The position numbers and the translations under genes are program-made. A stretch of DNA of 64,000 nucleotides from Methylomonas fluvii. Lineage in GTDB: Bacteria; Pseudomonadota; Gammaproteobacteria; Methylococcales; Methylomonadaceae. How positions within the stretch are numbered: position 1 is the first letter of the stretch; each line of letters begins with the position of its first letter. The stretch is taken from assembly GCF_014850975.1 (NCBI RefSeq), contig NZ_JACXST010000001.1, forward strand, positions 62,001-126,000. Reading direction: 5' to 3'. The notes under the pieces were generated by a model. It saw only the letters and a list, made by a program, of their open reading frames with translations, made no database searches and was not told where the DNA came from. This document shows positions 7,728 through 15,478 of this stretch, in pieces.

Positions 7728-7804
7728 TGGGGTGAACGATGGGGCTCGAACCCACGACAACCGGAATCACAATCCGGGACTCTACCAACTGAGCTACGCT
7801 CACC
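7728..7804 (-). tRNA. tRNA-His (GTG anticodon)
   Basis: The minus strand folds as a tRNA with acceptor stem GTGAGCG/CGTTCAC, a T-arm containing GGTTCGAGC, and anticodon GTG in the loop ATTGTGATT. The extra G at -1 typical of tRNA-His is present at 7804, paired with C73. CCA is encoded (7728-7730). It is the last gene of a Pro-Arg-His cluster, and its 3' end faces the integrase, making it the likely attachment locus. Confidence 0.97.
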
Positions 7805-7824
7805 ATAATGATGAATTTTTGCGA

Positions 7825-7901
7825 TGGCACGCTTGGCAGGACTCGAACCTGCGACCCTCGGCTTAGAAGGCCGATGCTCTATCCAGCTGAGCTACAAGCG
7901 C
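7825..7901 (-). tRNA. tRNA-Arg (TCT anticodon)
   Basis: Acceptor GCGCTTG pairs with CAAGCGT (first pair G-U). The anticodon loop is CTTCTAA with anticodon TCT, the T-arm holds GGTTCGAGT, and CCA is encoded (7825-7827). It lies between tRNA-Pro and tRNA-His on the same strand with short spacers, so the three are probably processed from one transcript. Confidence 0.97.
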
Positions 7902-7907
7902 AAATCT

Positions 7908-7984
7908 TGGTCGGGGTAGAGAGATTCGAACTCCCGACATTCTGCTCCCAAAGCAGACGCGCTACCAGACTGCGCTATACCCCG
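7908..7984 (-). tRNA. tRNA-Pro (TGG anticodon)
   Basis: Acceptor CGGGGTA pairs with TACCCCG, anticodon loop TTTGGGA gives TGG, the T-arm contains AGTTCGAAT and CCA is encoded (7908-7910). It is the first gene of the Pro-Arg-His cluster. The 192 bases up to the parC stop (7985-8176) hold no other gene I can see. Confidence 0.97.
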
Positions 7985-8176
7985 AATTGACCTTCTTATT
8001 ATCCCGAAGAGCAGAAGCGCTCCAGAAAGATGTCTATGATAAAGACATTGATCGCTTACGTCAACAGATTTTTCACATTGATCTGATAAACCGATTTTGG
8101 TCCTCAAATAGTTGGTACAAAAAGCCCCAAAAAAGCTTTAAAACTCTCAATAATATGATCCAGAACCGGCAAAGTA

Positions 8177-10411
8177 TTAAACAACACACTCCAGCCCATC
8201 TACTTTTTGGAAGCCTCGCGGCAATGCTGTGCCACGATTGGCACGATTGCCAGTGTATTGAGCAATATCCATAGACTTGAGGGTGACATGTCGTTTACCA
8301 GAGACGATTTTCAATTCGCTATTCGCCGACAACGCCGTTACCGCAACCACTGCATCCTTACCGGCAACCAAGTCCCCGCCAGGAATCTGAATCAGCTTAT
8401 TACCCTTGCCTTTCGCCAGTTCGGGCAGATCCAAAGCTGGAAATATCAACAATCTGCCCTGCAAGGTCGCAACCGCAAGCAAGTCGTGACCACTTGGAAT
8501 CGACGCCGGCGTTAAAACTTTGGCGCCAGTCGGCAAGCTCAACAACGCCTTACCGGCTTTATTTTTACTTTGCAGCTCTTTTAGCTGCACTCGAAAACCG
8601 TAACCAGCGTTACTGGCAATCAATAACCAATCGTCGGGTTGCCCCGCAAACACATCGGTAAACAAACTACCCGGCGGCGGATTAAGCCGGCCAGTCAGCG
8701 GCTCACCCTGACTCCGCGCGGAGGGCAAATCATGAGTCGTGATGGTATAGACTCGACCCGTGGAGCCCAATACATAGGCCGATTGCGTGGTCCGGCCTTT
8801 CGCTGACGATAAATAAGCATCGCCGGCCCGATAGCTCAAACTTTCGACTTCTATATCATAGCCTTTGGCCGCCCTGATCCAGCCTTTTTGCGACAAGATA
8901 ATCGTCACCGGTTCATTGGCAATCAGCTCAGTGGTATCCAGGGCCTGAGCCGCATCCCGCGCGACGATGGGCGACCGCCGATCATCACCGTATTTTTCCG
9001 CGTCGCGCTCGATTTCCTTGCGTATCAGTCGATTCAATAAGCGTTCGGAACCCAAAGTTTTTTCCAAAGCCTGGCGCTCCTGCTCCAGTTCGTCCTGCTC
9101 GCCACGAATCTTCATTTCCTCGAGCTTGGCCAAGTGCCGCAATTTCAGCTCAAGGATCGCTTCCGCCTGCAAATCACTCAAACCAAACCGTTCCATCAAA
9201 ACCGGCTTGGGATGATCTTCGCGACGGATGATGGCGATCACTTCGTCGATATTCAGATAAGCGATTAGCAAACCTTCCAGAATATGCAGGCGCGCCAAAA
9301 CCTTATCCAAACGATATTGCAAACGGCGGCGCACAGTTTCGGTTCTAAAGCTGATCCATTCGGTCAAAATCATCCGTAGATTTTTGACCTGCGGCTTCCC
9401 GTTCAAGCCGATCATATTCATATTGACCCGGTAATTTTTCTCCAGGTCAGTGGTGGCAAATAAGTGCGACATTACCGCATCGACGTCGATGCGCTTGGTC
9501 TTGGGAATCACTAAGAGGCGCGTTGGATTTTCGTGATCGGATTCGTCGCGCAAATCCTCGATCATTGGCAACTTTTTCGCCAGCATTTGCGCGGCAATTT
9601 GCTCCAACAGCTTGGCGCCGGAGACTTGATGCGGCAAAGCCGTGATAACGATATTACCGTCTTCCAGCTCGTATTTGGCACGCATCTTTACCGAGCCGTT
9701 GCCAGTCGCATACATTTTTTGAATATCGGCACTAGCCGTGACGATCTCGGCATCGGTTGGATAATCAGGCCCTTTGATATGCGTCAGCAAGCTTTCGAGT
9801 GGCGTTTCAGGATCGTCCAGTAATTGCAGACAAGCGTTGGCAACTTCGCGTAGATTGTGCGGCGGAATATCGGTCGCCATACCCACTGCGATGCCCATGG
9901 TGCCGTTCAGCAGCACATTCGGCAAGCGGGCCGGCATTAAACTGGGTTCTTTCAAAGTGCCGTCGAAATTGTCCGTCCAATCTACCGTGCCCTGTCCCAA
10001 TTCACTGAGCAAGGTTTGCGCGTAAGCCGTCAGCCGCGATTCGGTGTACCGCATCGCCGCGAACGATTTCGGATCATCCGGCGAACCCCAGTTACCCTGA
10101 CCGTCAATCAATGGATAGCGGTAAGAAAAGTCCTGGGCCATCAACACCATGGCCTCGTAGCAAGCCGAATCACCATGAGGATGATATTTACCCAGCACGT
10201 CACCGACGGTACGCGCAGATTTCTTGTATTTGGCCAGCGCCGTTAGGCCCAACTCGGACATCGCGTACACGATACGGCGCTGTACTGGCTTTAGACCGTC
10301 GCCGATGTGCGGTAAAGCCCGATCCAAAATGACATACATGGAATAATCCAGGTAGGCTTTTTCGGTGAATTCTTTTAGCGGGAGCTGTTCGAAATTTTCC
10401 TGTACACCCAT
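8177..10411 (-). CDS. parC: DNA topoisomerase IV subunit A
   Basis: This 744-residue protein is the breakage-reunion subunit of topoisomerase IV, which unlinks daughter chromosomes with ParE. The N-terminus has the ParC/GyrA signature ([35 protein letters not shown]). The quinolone-resistance region is [16 protein letters not shown], followed by the active-site Tyr in [12 protein letters not shown] long coiled-coil stretch ([20 protein letters not shown]) precedes a C-terminal beta-pinwheel region. The length matches ParC (about 750), and the C-terminal region lacks an obvious GyrA box. It is separated from the tRNA cluster by 192 bases. Confidence 0.96.
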   Translation of the reverse strand: MGVQENFEQLPLKEFTEKAYLDYSMYVILDRALPHIGDGLKPVQRRIVYAMSELGLTALAKYKKSARTVGDVLGKYHPHGDSACYEAMVLMAQDFSYRYPLIDGQGNWGSPDDPKSFAAMRYTESRLTAYAQTLLSELGQGTVDWTDNFDGTLKEPSLMPARLPNVLLNGTMGIAVGMATDIPPHNLREVANACLQLLDDPETPLESLLTHIKGPDYPTDAEIVTASADIQKMYATGNGSVKMRAKYELEDGNIVITALPHQVSGAKLLEQIAAQMLAKKLPMIEDLRDESDHENPTRLLVIPKTKRIDVDAVMSHLFATTDLEKNYRVNMNMIGLNGKPQVKNLRMILTEWISFRTETVRRRLQYRLDKVLARLHILEGLLIAYLNIDEVIAIIRREDHPKPVLMERFGLSDLQAEAILELKLRHLAKLEEMKIRGEQDELEQERQALEKTLGSERLLNRLIRKEIERDAEKYGDDRRSPIVARDAAQALDTTELIANEPVTIILSQKGWIRAAKGYDIEVESLSYRAGDAYLSSAKGRTTQSAYVLGSTGRVYTITTHDLPSARSQGEPLTGRLNPPPGSLFTDVFAGQPDDWLLIASNAGYGFRVQLKELQSKNKAGKALLSLPTGAKVLTPASIPSGHDLLAVATLQGRLLIFPALDLPELAKGKGNKLIQIPGGDLVAGKDAVVAVTALSANSELKIVSGKRHVTLKSMDIAQYTGNRANRGTALPRGFQKVDGLECVV

Positions 10412-10607
10412 GGTTTTGCGAGTAATCCTGTTTAGTAAGCCGGCGAATGGCGGCGCGATTTAGGGCGGCTAAAATACCATAGTCGCGAAAGGATGGCGTA
10501 TCGGAAATAGCGTGCAATCAGTCGGACGAGCCTGGCGGGATCGTGAAGGACAGGGAAAAATCTCGTGTCAGCACCAGGTGAGGCATGCAATTTAACAAGC
10601 TCTGTTA

Positions 10608-10624
10608 CACTGTAATCTACAGTG
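10608..10624. promoter_or_regulatory. Inverted repeat CACTGTA-N3-TACAGTG upstream of the FNR-type gene
   Basis: A perfect 7-bp inverted repeat with a three-base spacer ends 20 bases before the GTG start of the FNR-type regulator. The position fits an operator that blocks or tunes transcription of that gene. It does not match the FNR/CRP consensus, so the binding protein is unknown. Confidence 0.5.
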
Positions 10625-10643
10625 ACATTAATTCAAGGCAAAC

Positions 10644-11393
10644 GTGACTGAAACCAACCCCACTAAGGTCACTTGCCAAACTTGCAAGCTGGCCGAATTA
10701 TGCCTGCCTTTCGGTTTACGACAGTCTGAAGTTGCGGAACTGGCGACAATAGTCCGTGACCGGCGCCCCCTGCAAATGGATGATTTACTCTATCGGCAAG
10801 GCGATACTTGCCACAGCTTGTATGCAGTCAAATCCGGCTCTTTCCGCAACTTTATCGCTAACGCGGAAGGCGAGGAACAAACCATGGGCTTTTATTTGCC
10901 GGGAGAATTAATGGGATTGGATTCTCTGCAACACGGGCGTTTTACTTGCTCGACTGTTGCACTGGAAACTGCCTCAGTTTGCGAATTGCCGTTAAGCAAT
11001 CTCAACGAACTATGTGGCAAGATACCTAGCTTACATAGCCAGCTGATGCGCATTTTAGGTAAGGAAATTGCGTCCGATCACGACAAGATCATCTTGCTGG
11101 GACATCGCTCCGCCAAAGAAAGGATGGCTACTTTTTTGTTGATGCTCTCGCAACGCTATGCGGCATTGGGCTTTTCCAGCACAGCATTTAATTTAACGAT
11201 GAGCCGTTTACATATTGCCAATTTTCTGGGTCTGACGATTGAAACAGTCAGCCGGCAATTAGCTTACTTAAGCCAACAAGGCATTATTTCGGTCAAGCAA
11301 CGCGGGATACAAATCCACAATTTGGGTGAACTAAAAACCGTGGTTAGCTCTTGCACGGTAAATTGCGCTGTCGATGCCAGCACCTCGGATTGA
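10644..11393 (+). CDS. fnr: FNR/CRP-family oxygen-responsive transcription regulator
   Basis: This 249-residue protein starts at GTG. FNR senses oxygen through a 4Fe-4S cluster and activates or represses genes under low oxygen. The N-terminal cysteines are arranged CQTCKLAELC, as in FNR, and a fourth candidate Cys lies in FTCSTVALE within the cyclic-nucleotide-like beta barrel. The HTH has the recognition stretch LTIETVSRQLAYLSQQGII, with the E-SR residues typical of TTGAT-N4-ATCAA binders. A near-consensus box lies 300 bp downstream (11689-11702). The C-terminal tail has three further residues resembling metal ligands (SCTVNCAVD), which is uncommon. Confidence 0.9.
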   Translation: MTETNPTKVTCQTCKLAELCLPFGLRQSEVAELATIVRDRRPLQMDDLLYRQGDTCHSLYAVKSGSFRNFIANAEGEEQTMGFYLPGELMGLDSLQHGRFTCSTVALETASVCELPLSNLNELCGKIPSLHSQLMRILGKEIASDHDKIILLGHRSAKERMATFLLMLSQRYAALGFSSTAFNLTMSRLHIANFLGLTIETVSRQLAYLSQQGIISVKQRGIQIHNLGELKTVVSSCTVNCAVDASTSD

Positions 11394-11443
11394 TATTGCC
11401 GCAAAGCGAAGACACGGCAATATCGCATTCCAAACTAAAGCCC

Positions 11444-11563
11444 TTATTTGACTTCTTTAGAGGAATCAGCTTTTGGCTTGCTCGGACCGACACCTTGCTC
11501 GCCGCATGCGGCTAGGGTGCTGACGGCGATAACTAACAATAATACTTGGCTGATTAATTTCAT
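11444..11563 (-). CDS. Small lipoprotein, 39 residues
   Basis: This short gene encodes a signal sequence (MKLISQVLLLVIAVSTLAAC) with lipobox LAAC, then a hydrophilic Lys/Ser tail (GPSKPKADSSKEVK). The ATG at 11563 is preferred over an in-frame ATG at 11626, because the upstream extension lacks signal-peptide character and the ATG at 11563 begins a textbook lipoprotein leader. It resembles entericidin-sized lipoproteins, but I cannot assign a function. An FNR-type box and a long palindrome lie in its upstream region. Confidence 0.65.
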   Translation of the reverse strand: MKLISQVLLLVIAVSTLAACGEQGVGPSKPKADSSKEVK

Positions 11564-11630
11564 AATTTTTCCGGTTGTGACGATGTTTTTATAATTCGCC
11601 TTTACCGCGCAACTGCGCGTTATCAAAGGA

Positions 11631-11664
11631 GATGCTGTCCAAGCCTTAAGGCTTGGACAGCATC
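11631..11664. repeat. Perfect 34-bp palindrome
   Basis: The sequence from GATGCTGTCCAAGCC to GGCTTGGACAGCATC, with TTAA at the centre, is identical to its reverse complement over 34 bases. It could form a 15-bp hairpin with a TTAA loop on either strand. No T-tract follows. It lies 68 bp upstream of the small lipoprotein start and 25 bp from the FNR-type box. A regulatory or terminator role is inferred. Confidence 0.6.
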
Positions 11665-11688
11665 ATGACATTGATTAGGCGAAGCCAT

Positions 11689-11702
11689 TTGATCGATGTC
11701 AA
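11689..11702. promoter_or_regulatory. FNR/Anr-type box TTGATCGATGTCAA
   Basis: TTGAT-CGAT-GTCAA matches the FNR consensus TTGAT-N4-ATCAA at 9 of 10 fixed positions. It lies between the divergent small lipoprotein and DsbC-like genes, close to the FNR-type regulator gene itself. It is about 126 bp upstream of the lipoprotein start and 250 bp upstream of the DsbC-like gene. I find no credible gene between it and 11950. Confidence 0.5.
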
Positions 11703-11949
11703 ATGCCCCCATGACGGTCGGAATAATTTTAGAGAGTCGATAGAGCCGTGCTTGACTCCTCATTGCACAACGCACCCACATTACTAACAAATCAGCAGTG
11801 GTCCGATCCGCTCTTCTCTTCTTATCAAAATAGCCACAACAATGCTAAATTCCTGTTTCAGAGAACATCTGTGATAACCCTAAAAATCGAAATCACTTGC
11901 CAGCTGTTCCTAACAGAATCATGTAAATAAATCCGGCAGAGTAAATCCT

Positions 11950-12732
11950 ATGAGTACATTAAAAAGCCTTTTAATCGCGACCCTTTGTATAGCAGGTCAA
12001 AGCACGCTTGCTGACAGCCTCTCTTGGAAACCTGACCTGCCCAGAGCTAAAACCGCGTTCGAACGAGAAACACGTGTAGCGTTGCGGGAAGGACACCACG
12101 TCGAACCCACTATTTTTCCGGGCTTTTATGCGGTCCGTTCGGGGCAGCCAGGCGCTCCATCCGCCTATTTTCGAGAAGATATGGCTTGGCTGGGAAATGT
12201 ACGGACTCAGGGATGGAGCATTCGCTCTCCCTTGGAAAGCAACTCAGAAGGCAAAAGAAATTGGCTGAAAGAACAGATCAAATATCTGCCATTTGAAAAT
12301 CTTATTTTTATTCAACGCAGAAAACCGGCAGTTGCGATAATTTGGTCAGCTCCAGATTGTCCATTTTGCCGAAAACTTGAAAGAGCGCTTGAGCAAGAAG
12401 ATGTTTCCGCTTTTATTGCACCGATTGGATTAACTGAAGAAGGCTACCGGCAAGCGGCCAATATTTATTGTTCTAGCAATGCCGCAAAATCCTGGCAGGC
12501 AATGATACGCGGAAATACATCTAGCGAACCCACTAGTGCAGATTGCTCATATCCACGCGAAATGATGAACGATATTGGATTTTTCTTAGGGATGGGGCGA
12601 ATGGCGACACCTATCGTCGTCTTCGCGGACGGTTCTACTATAAGCGGCTGGGATGATCACCAGGCTCTCGCATTGCTACGCGAGAAAATTAAGCAGTCAC
12701 TATTTTTTCCGAATCCTAACACCGACCGGTAA
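11950..12732 (+). CDS. Periplasmic DsbC-like thioredoxin-fold protein
   Basis: This 260-residue protein has an N-terminal signal peptide (SLLIATLCIAGQSTLA) and a thioredoxin-fold C-terminal half. The redox motif is CPFC (residues 137-140, SAPDCPFCRKLE) and the cis-Pro loop is ATPIVVFADG. This matches the DsbC/DsbG disulfide isomerase group. The N-terminal half does not obviously match the DsbC dimerisation domain, so it may act as a dedicated periplasmic reductase or isomerase rather than as general DsbC. Two further Cys residues (IYCSS, ADCSYP) may form a second disulfide. It stands alone, with an inverted repeat downstream. Confidence 0.75.
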   Translation: MSTLKSLLIATLCIAGQSTLADSLSWKPDLPRAKTAFERETRVALREGHHVEPTIFPGFYAVRSGQPGAPSAYFREDMAWLGNVRTQGWSIRSPLESNSEGKRNWLKEQIKYLPFENLIFIQRRKPAVAIIWSAPDCPFCRKLERALEQEDVSAFIAPIGLTEEGYRQAANIYCSSNAAKSWQAMIRGNTSSEPTSADCSYPREMMNDIGFFLGMGRMATPIVVFADGSTISGWDDHQALALLREKIKQSLFFPNPNTDR

Positions 12733-12767
12733 CGCTCAAACTATCTGGAGGCATCAGCATGACATTG

Positions 12768-12795
12768 AGTACCGCAAACCGAGGTCTGCGGTACT
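12768..12795. terminator. Hairpin downstream of the DsbC-like gene
   Basis: AGTACCGCA (12768-12776) and TGCGGTACT (12787-12795) form a 9-bp stem 35 bases after the DsbC-like stop. There is no clean T-run, so rho-independent activity is uncertain. Confidence 0.4.
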
Positions 12796-12896
12796 TCTCA
12801 AAGAGACTGCCTGAAAGAAAAAACTACTATCATGAGCGGGCATTCTGATTTTCCCAACTACCCGCTCCAATCTTCAGGCTATTTATGACACCTAAA

Positions 12897-13691
12897 TTAA
12901 GCAGCGATCGTATTAACCTTACCGTTACGACGCGCCAAACGGCTCATACCCAACAAACCGCCACCTAGCAGAGCCAAGGTGCCTGGCTCTGGAACGGTTT
13001 CTACTACTGGTGGAGTCACAGCACCGAAGCCGTCGAGGTAGACATAGCCTCTATGCCCGGTTGGCTCACAATCCGCAGCCAATAAGCTCAGCTGGTAAGT
13101 ATGACCTAGCGTAAGGTTGGTCAACTGCTCAACTTGCCAACTAGTGTAATAGTATCCGGTTGAAGCGTTATAGGTAAAACGCGAGTCAACGCCGGAACCG
13201 GTAGTAGCCGCGTTATATTCTCTGTTTACCAAAACCGACATACTGGTCAAATCTGTTAAAGTTAATTTGAAAGTGGCGGCATCATTGACACCATGAGCAC
13301 CTTGCAATACCGCAGCCCACGCAAAGAAAATGCTGCTGTCTTGATAATTGCTTACCGTTTGCGTAATCGCGGAACCATAACCACCAGTAACAGTGTCTTC
13401 CACTCGATATGAGTAATTCCCGCTATAGACCCGATTAAGATTGTTCCCTGTATTGGCATCAAAACCGGCAGTCACGATAGCAGAATGATTTATGGCTGGA
13501 TTGTAGTTACTGCCTCCTGGCAAGTAATTCACAGGATCCAGAGTAGAGTTAAATTCGTTACCTCTGAAGCCGCCGCCAGTTGTCCAACCGCTAGTGTCGC
13601 CAGTTTCAAAATTACCATTCACAAATCCCGCGTGTGCAGCTGGGGTTATTAGCACAGCAGCAACAAGCGCCGCAAAAGCATTGGTTTTCAT
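12897..13691 (-). CDS. PEP-CTERM sorting domain protein
   Basis: This 264-residue exported protein has a signal peptide (KTNAFAALVAAVLITPAAHA) and a long Gly/Asn/Thr-rich body with a carbohydrate-binding-like start (GFVNGNFETGDTSGW). It ends in a PEP-CTERM anchor: VPEPGTLALLGGGLLGMS followed by basic residues. PEP-CTERM proteins are processed by an exosortase and are linked to exopolysaccharide biofilm. The start at 13691 is chosen for its strong ribosome site (TTTTTTGGAGATACT before ATG). The longer frame to 13754 lacks a signal peptide at its beginning. No exosortase gene is in the window. Confidence 0.88.
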   Translation of the reverse strand: MKTNAFAALVAAVLITPAAHAGFVNGNFETGDTSGWTTGGGFRGNEFNSTLDPVNYLPGGSNYNPAINHSAIVTAGFDANTGNNLNRVYSGNYSYRVEDTVTGGYGSAITQTVSNYQDSSIFFAWAAVLQGAHGVNDAATFKLTLTDLTSMSVLVNREYNAATTGSGVDSRFTYNASTGYYYTSWQVEQLTNLTLGHTYQLSLLAADCEPTGHRGYVYLDGFGAVTPPVVETVPEPGTLALLGGGLLGMSRLARRNGKVNTIAA

Positions 13692-14094
13692 AGTATCTCC
13701 AAAAAAGTGGATATTAAGTTCTCGATGGCGGCAGCTAAAAATAGCTGCACGCACCTGTTAGATAGCAAAATACAGACCACTTTAAATAAATGAAAACCAA
13801 TTAATTGATGTGCATATACTTTTTCTCTCGAAAAACCCAAAACGCAATTGGCTTTTTACCGAGAATGTAAAATATTTCGACGTTTAATTCCTCGATACTC
13901 GGAAAAGGGTAATGCCTTTTGACGCGGAGCATATTCCCGTTATTGACCGAAAAAATTTACGCTTCTGCTGGGAAAAAACAAAATTCGGGGAAGTTGTTCG
14001 ATTTGTGGAATCAGGCTGGTCGGCACTCGCTCACTGAACCACGCGCGGCATTATCCCGGACCAGAGATCAGGGACTTACAGGACGATCCTAGAG

Positions 14095-14116
14095 GCCCGG
14101 CACGGCTGCGCCGGGC
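14095..14116 (-). terminator. Hairpin downstream of the GDPD gene
   Basis: GCCCGGC (14095-14101) and GCCGGGC (14110-14116) form a GC-rich 7-bp stem 28 bases past the GDPD stop on the minus strand. The rest of the 13692-14143 gap holds only the PEP-CTERM gene's upstream region. I see no gene there. Confidence 0.5.
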
Positions 14117-14143
14117 ATTGTATTCTAAAGAATTGCAGAATAA

Positions 14144-15394
14144 TCAGCGCCCACCTCGGCGATGATGACCTTCATGCCTGTCGTCCGCGGATTCGCAACG
14201 TCTCGGAGAATCGGCGCTAACGGCATTTATCGACGCGTCGCGCGCTGCGACCCCGGTGTCGGCAAAGTCGGTAAACAAGCCATCCACACCCAAATCAAAG
14301 TAATAGGTCATTTCCTGTTGCGGATCGGCGAAACCGTAGCCACTGGCATCGTTGCGAAAAGTCCAGGTGTGTACCAGCAAGCCTTTGTCGTGGGCCATTT
14401 CCACCACGCCGGTACTGCCTTCTAGCCGGCGGTCGTTGATCGTGATGCTGCCGTCGCCGTCACGGTCCACACCATCGGCCACCGTTTTTACCAAATACGG
14501 CTTCCAAGGACCAATTGCATCCGCGTAGGACTTAACAAAATCCAGACCTTCGTTGCTCAGCAAGTCGGCAAAAGTACGTTGATCACCTTTTATTACAAAG
14601 TCATAAGGCTGTTTGTAAGGCGCAACCAGAGATATTGAGCCGTCCGCATTGACGTCGTCTGCATCAATCAGCTGTACCAGTTTAATGTCCGTCTTGCGGC
14701 TTAAATATTGCAGATTGCTGACTTCGAAAGACTGGATAAACACCGGTGCGCAAGCACTGTTGCCGTATTCCTTATGCAGTTTTTTCAACAATTTGTCTTC
14801 GAAGAAATGCTTGCCAAATAGCGGCTTACCTTTAGCGTCCTGCAGTTCGGCGTGATAAGTGGAATGCTTGATTTCAGGGTAGATGCCAATCCGGCGACCG
14901 GTTTTTGCGCTTTGCTGCTTGGCCAGCGCGATTACTTCGTTCAAAGTGGGGATTTCAAACTCACCGTCATATGAATTATCCCGGCCGCGGGTTTGGATGG
15001 CGCGCAGGGTTTTGATTTCTTTCAAGGTAAAGTCGCTGGCAAACCAATCGGTTACCGCAAAGCCATCCACCATACGAGTAGTCTTCCGATCAGCAAATTC
15101 CGGATGATTGGCCACATCGGTGGTGCCGCCTATCATCGGTTCGTGGCGGGCAATCATCTGGCCGTCCTTGGTCAGCACCAGATCCGGTTCGATAAAATCC
15201 GCGCCCAGTTCAATCGCCAAAGCATAGCCTGCCAACGTATGTTCGGGCCGATAGCCTGACGCGCCGCGATGGCCGATGACCAACGGACCGGCACTGGCGT
15301 GTTCGTGATGTTCGCTGTGCGGCAGCGCCTGGGCAGTGTTTTGCGCACCGATGGCAGCCAGCATGGCCATAGTCAATAACGTGGGTTTCAACAT
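14144..15394 (-). CDS. Periplasmic glycerophosphodiester phosphodiesterase
   Basis: This 416-residue protein hydrolyses glycerophosphodiesters to glycerol-3-phosphate plus an alcohol. A signal peptide (MLKPTLLTMAMLAAIGAQNT) precedes the GDPD barrel with the HRG motif (VIGHRGASGYRPEHT), the metal-binding EPDLVLTKDG and the catalytic His in IARHEP. The C-terminal WTFRNDAS and DGLFTDFADTG segments are typical of the GlpQ type. His-rich stretches flank the domain (HSEHHEH near the N-terminus, HEGHHRRGGR at the end). It lies 84 bp from the PhoD phosphatase gene on the same strand, so the two probably form a phosphate-scavenging operon. Confidence 0.9.
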   Translation of the reverse strand: MLKPTLLTMAMLAAIGAQNTAQALPHSEHHEHASAGPLVIGHRGASGYRPEHTLAGYALAIELGADFIEPDLVLTKDGQMIARHEPMIGGTTDVANHPEFADRKTTRMVDGFAVTDWFASDFTLKEIKTLRAIQTRGRDNSYDGEFEIPTLNEVIALAKQQSAKTGRRIGIYPEIKHSTYHAELQDAKGKPLFGKHFFEDKLLKKLHKEYGNSACAPVFIQSFEVSNLQYLSRKTDIKLVQLIDADDVNADGSISLVAPYKQPYDFVIKGDQRTFADLLSNEGLDFVKSYADAIGPWKPYLVKTVADGVDRDGDGSITINDRRLEGSTGVVEMAHDKGLLVHTWTFRNDASGYGFADPQQEMTYYFDLGVDGLFTDFADTGVAARDASINAVSADSPRRCESADDRHEGHHRRGGR

Positions 15395-15478
15395 GAATAG
15401 AGTCCTAATTTTGCTTGAATTTAAAGGGCTTAACCAGAGAAATGGCCGGGCGGCACTACCGTCCCGGCCACTTGGCTT

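Noticed and set aside
11748..11930. 60-residue plus-strand open frame upstream of the DsbC-like gene
   Set aside because: No ribosome site, no recognisable motif, and it lies in regulatory sequence; probably random.
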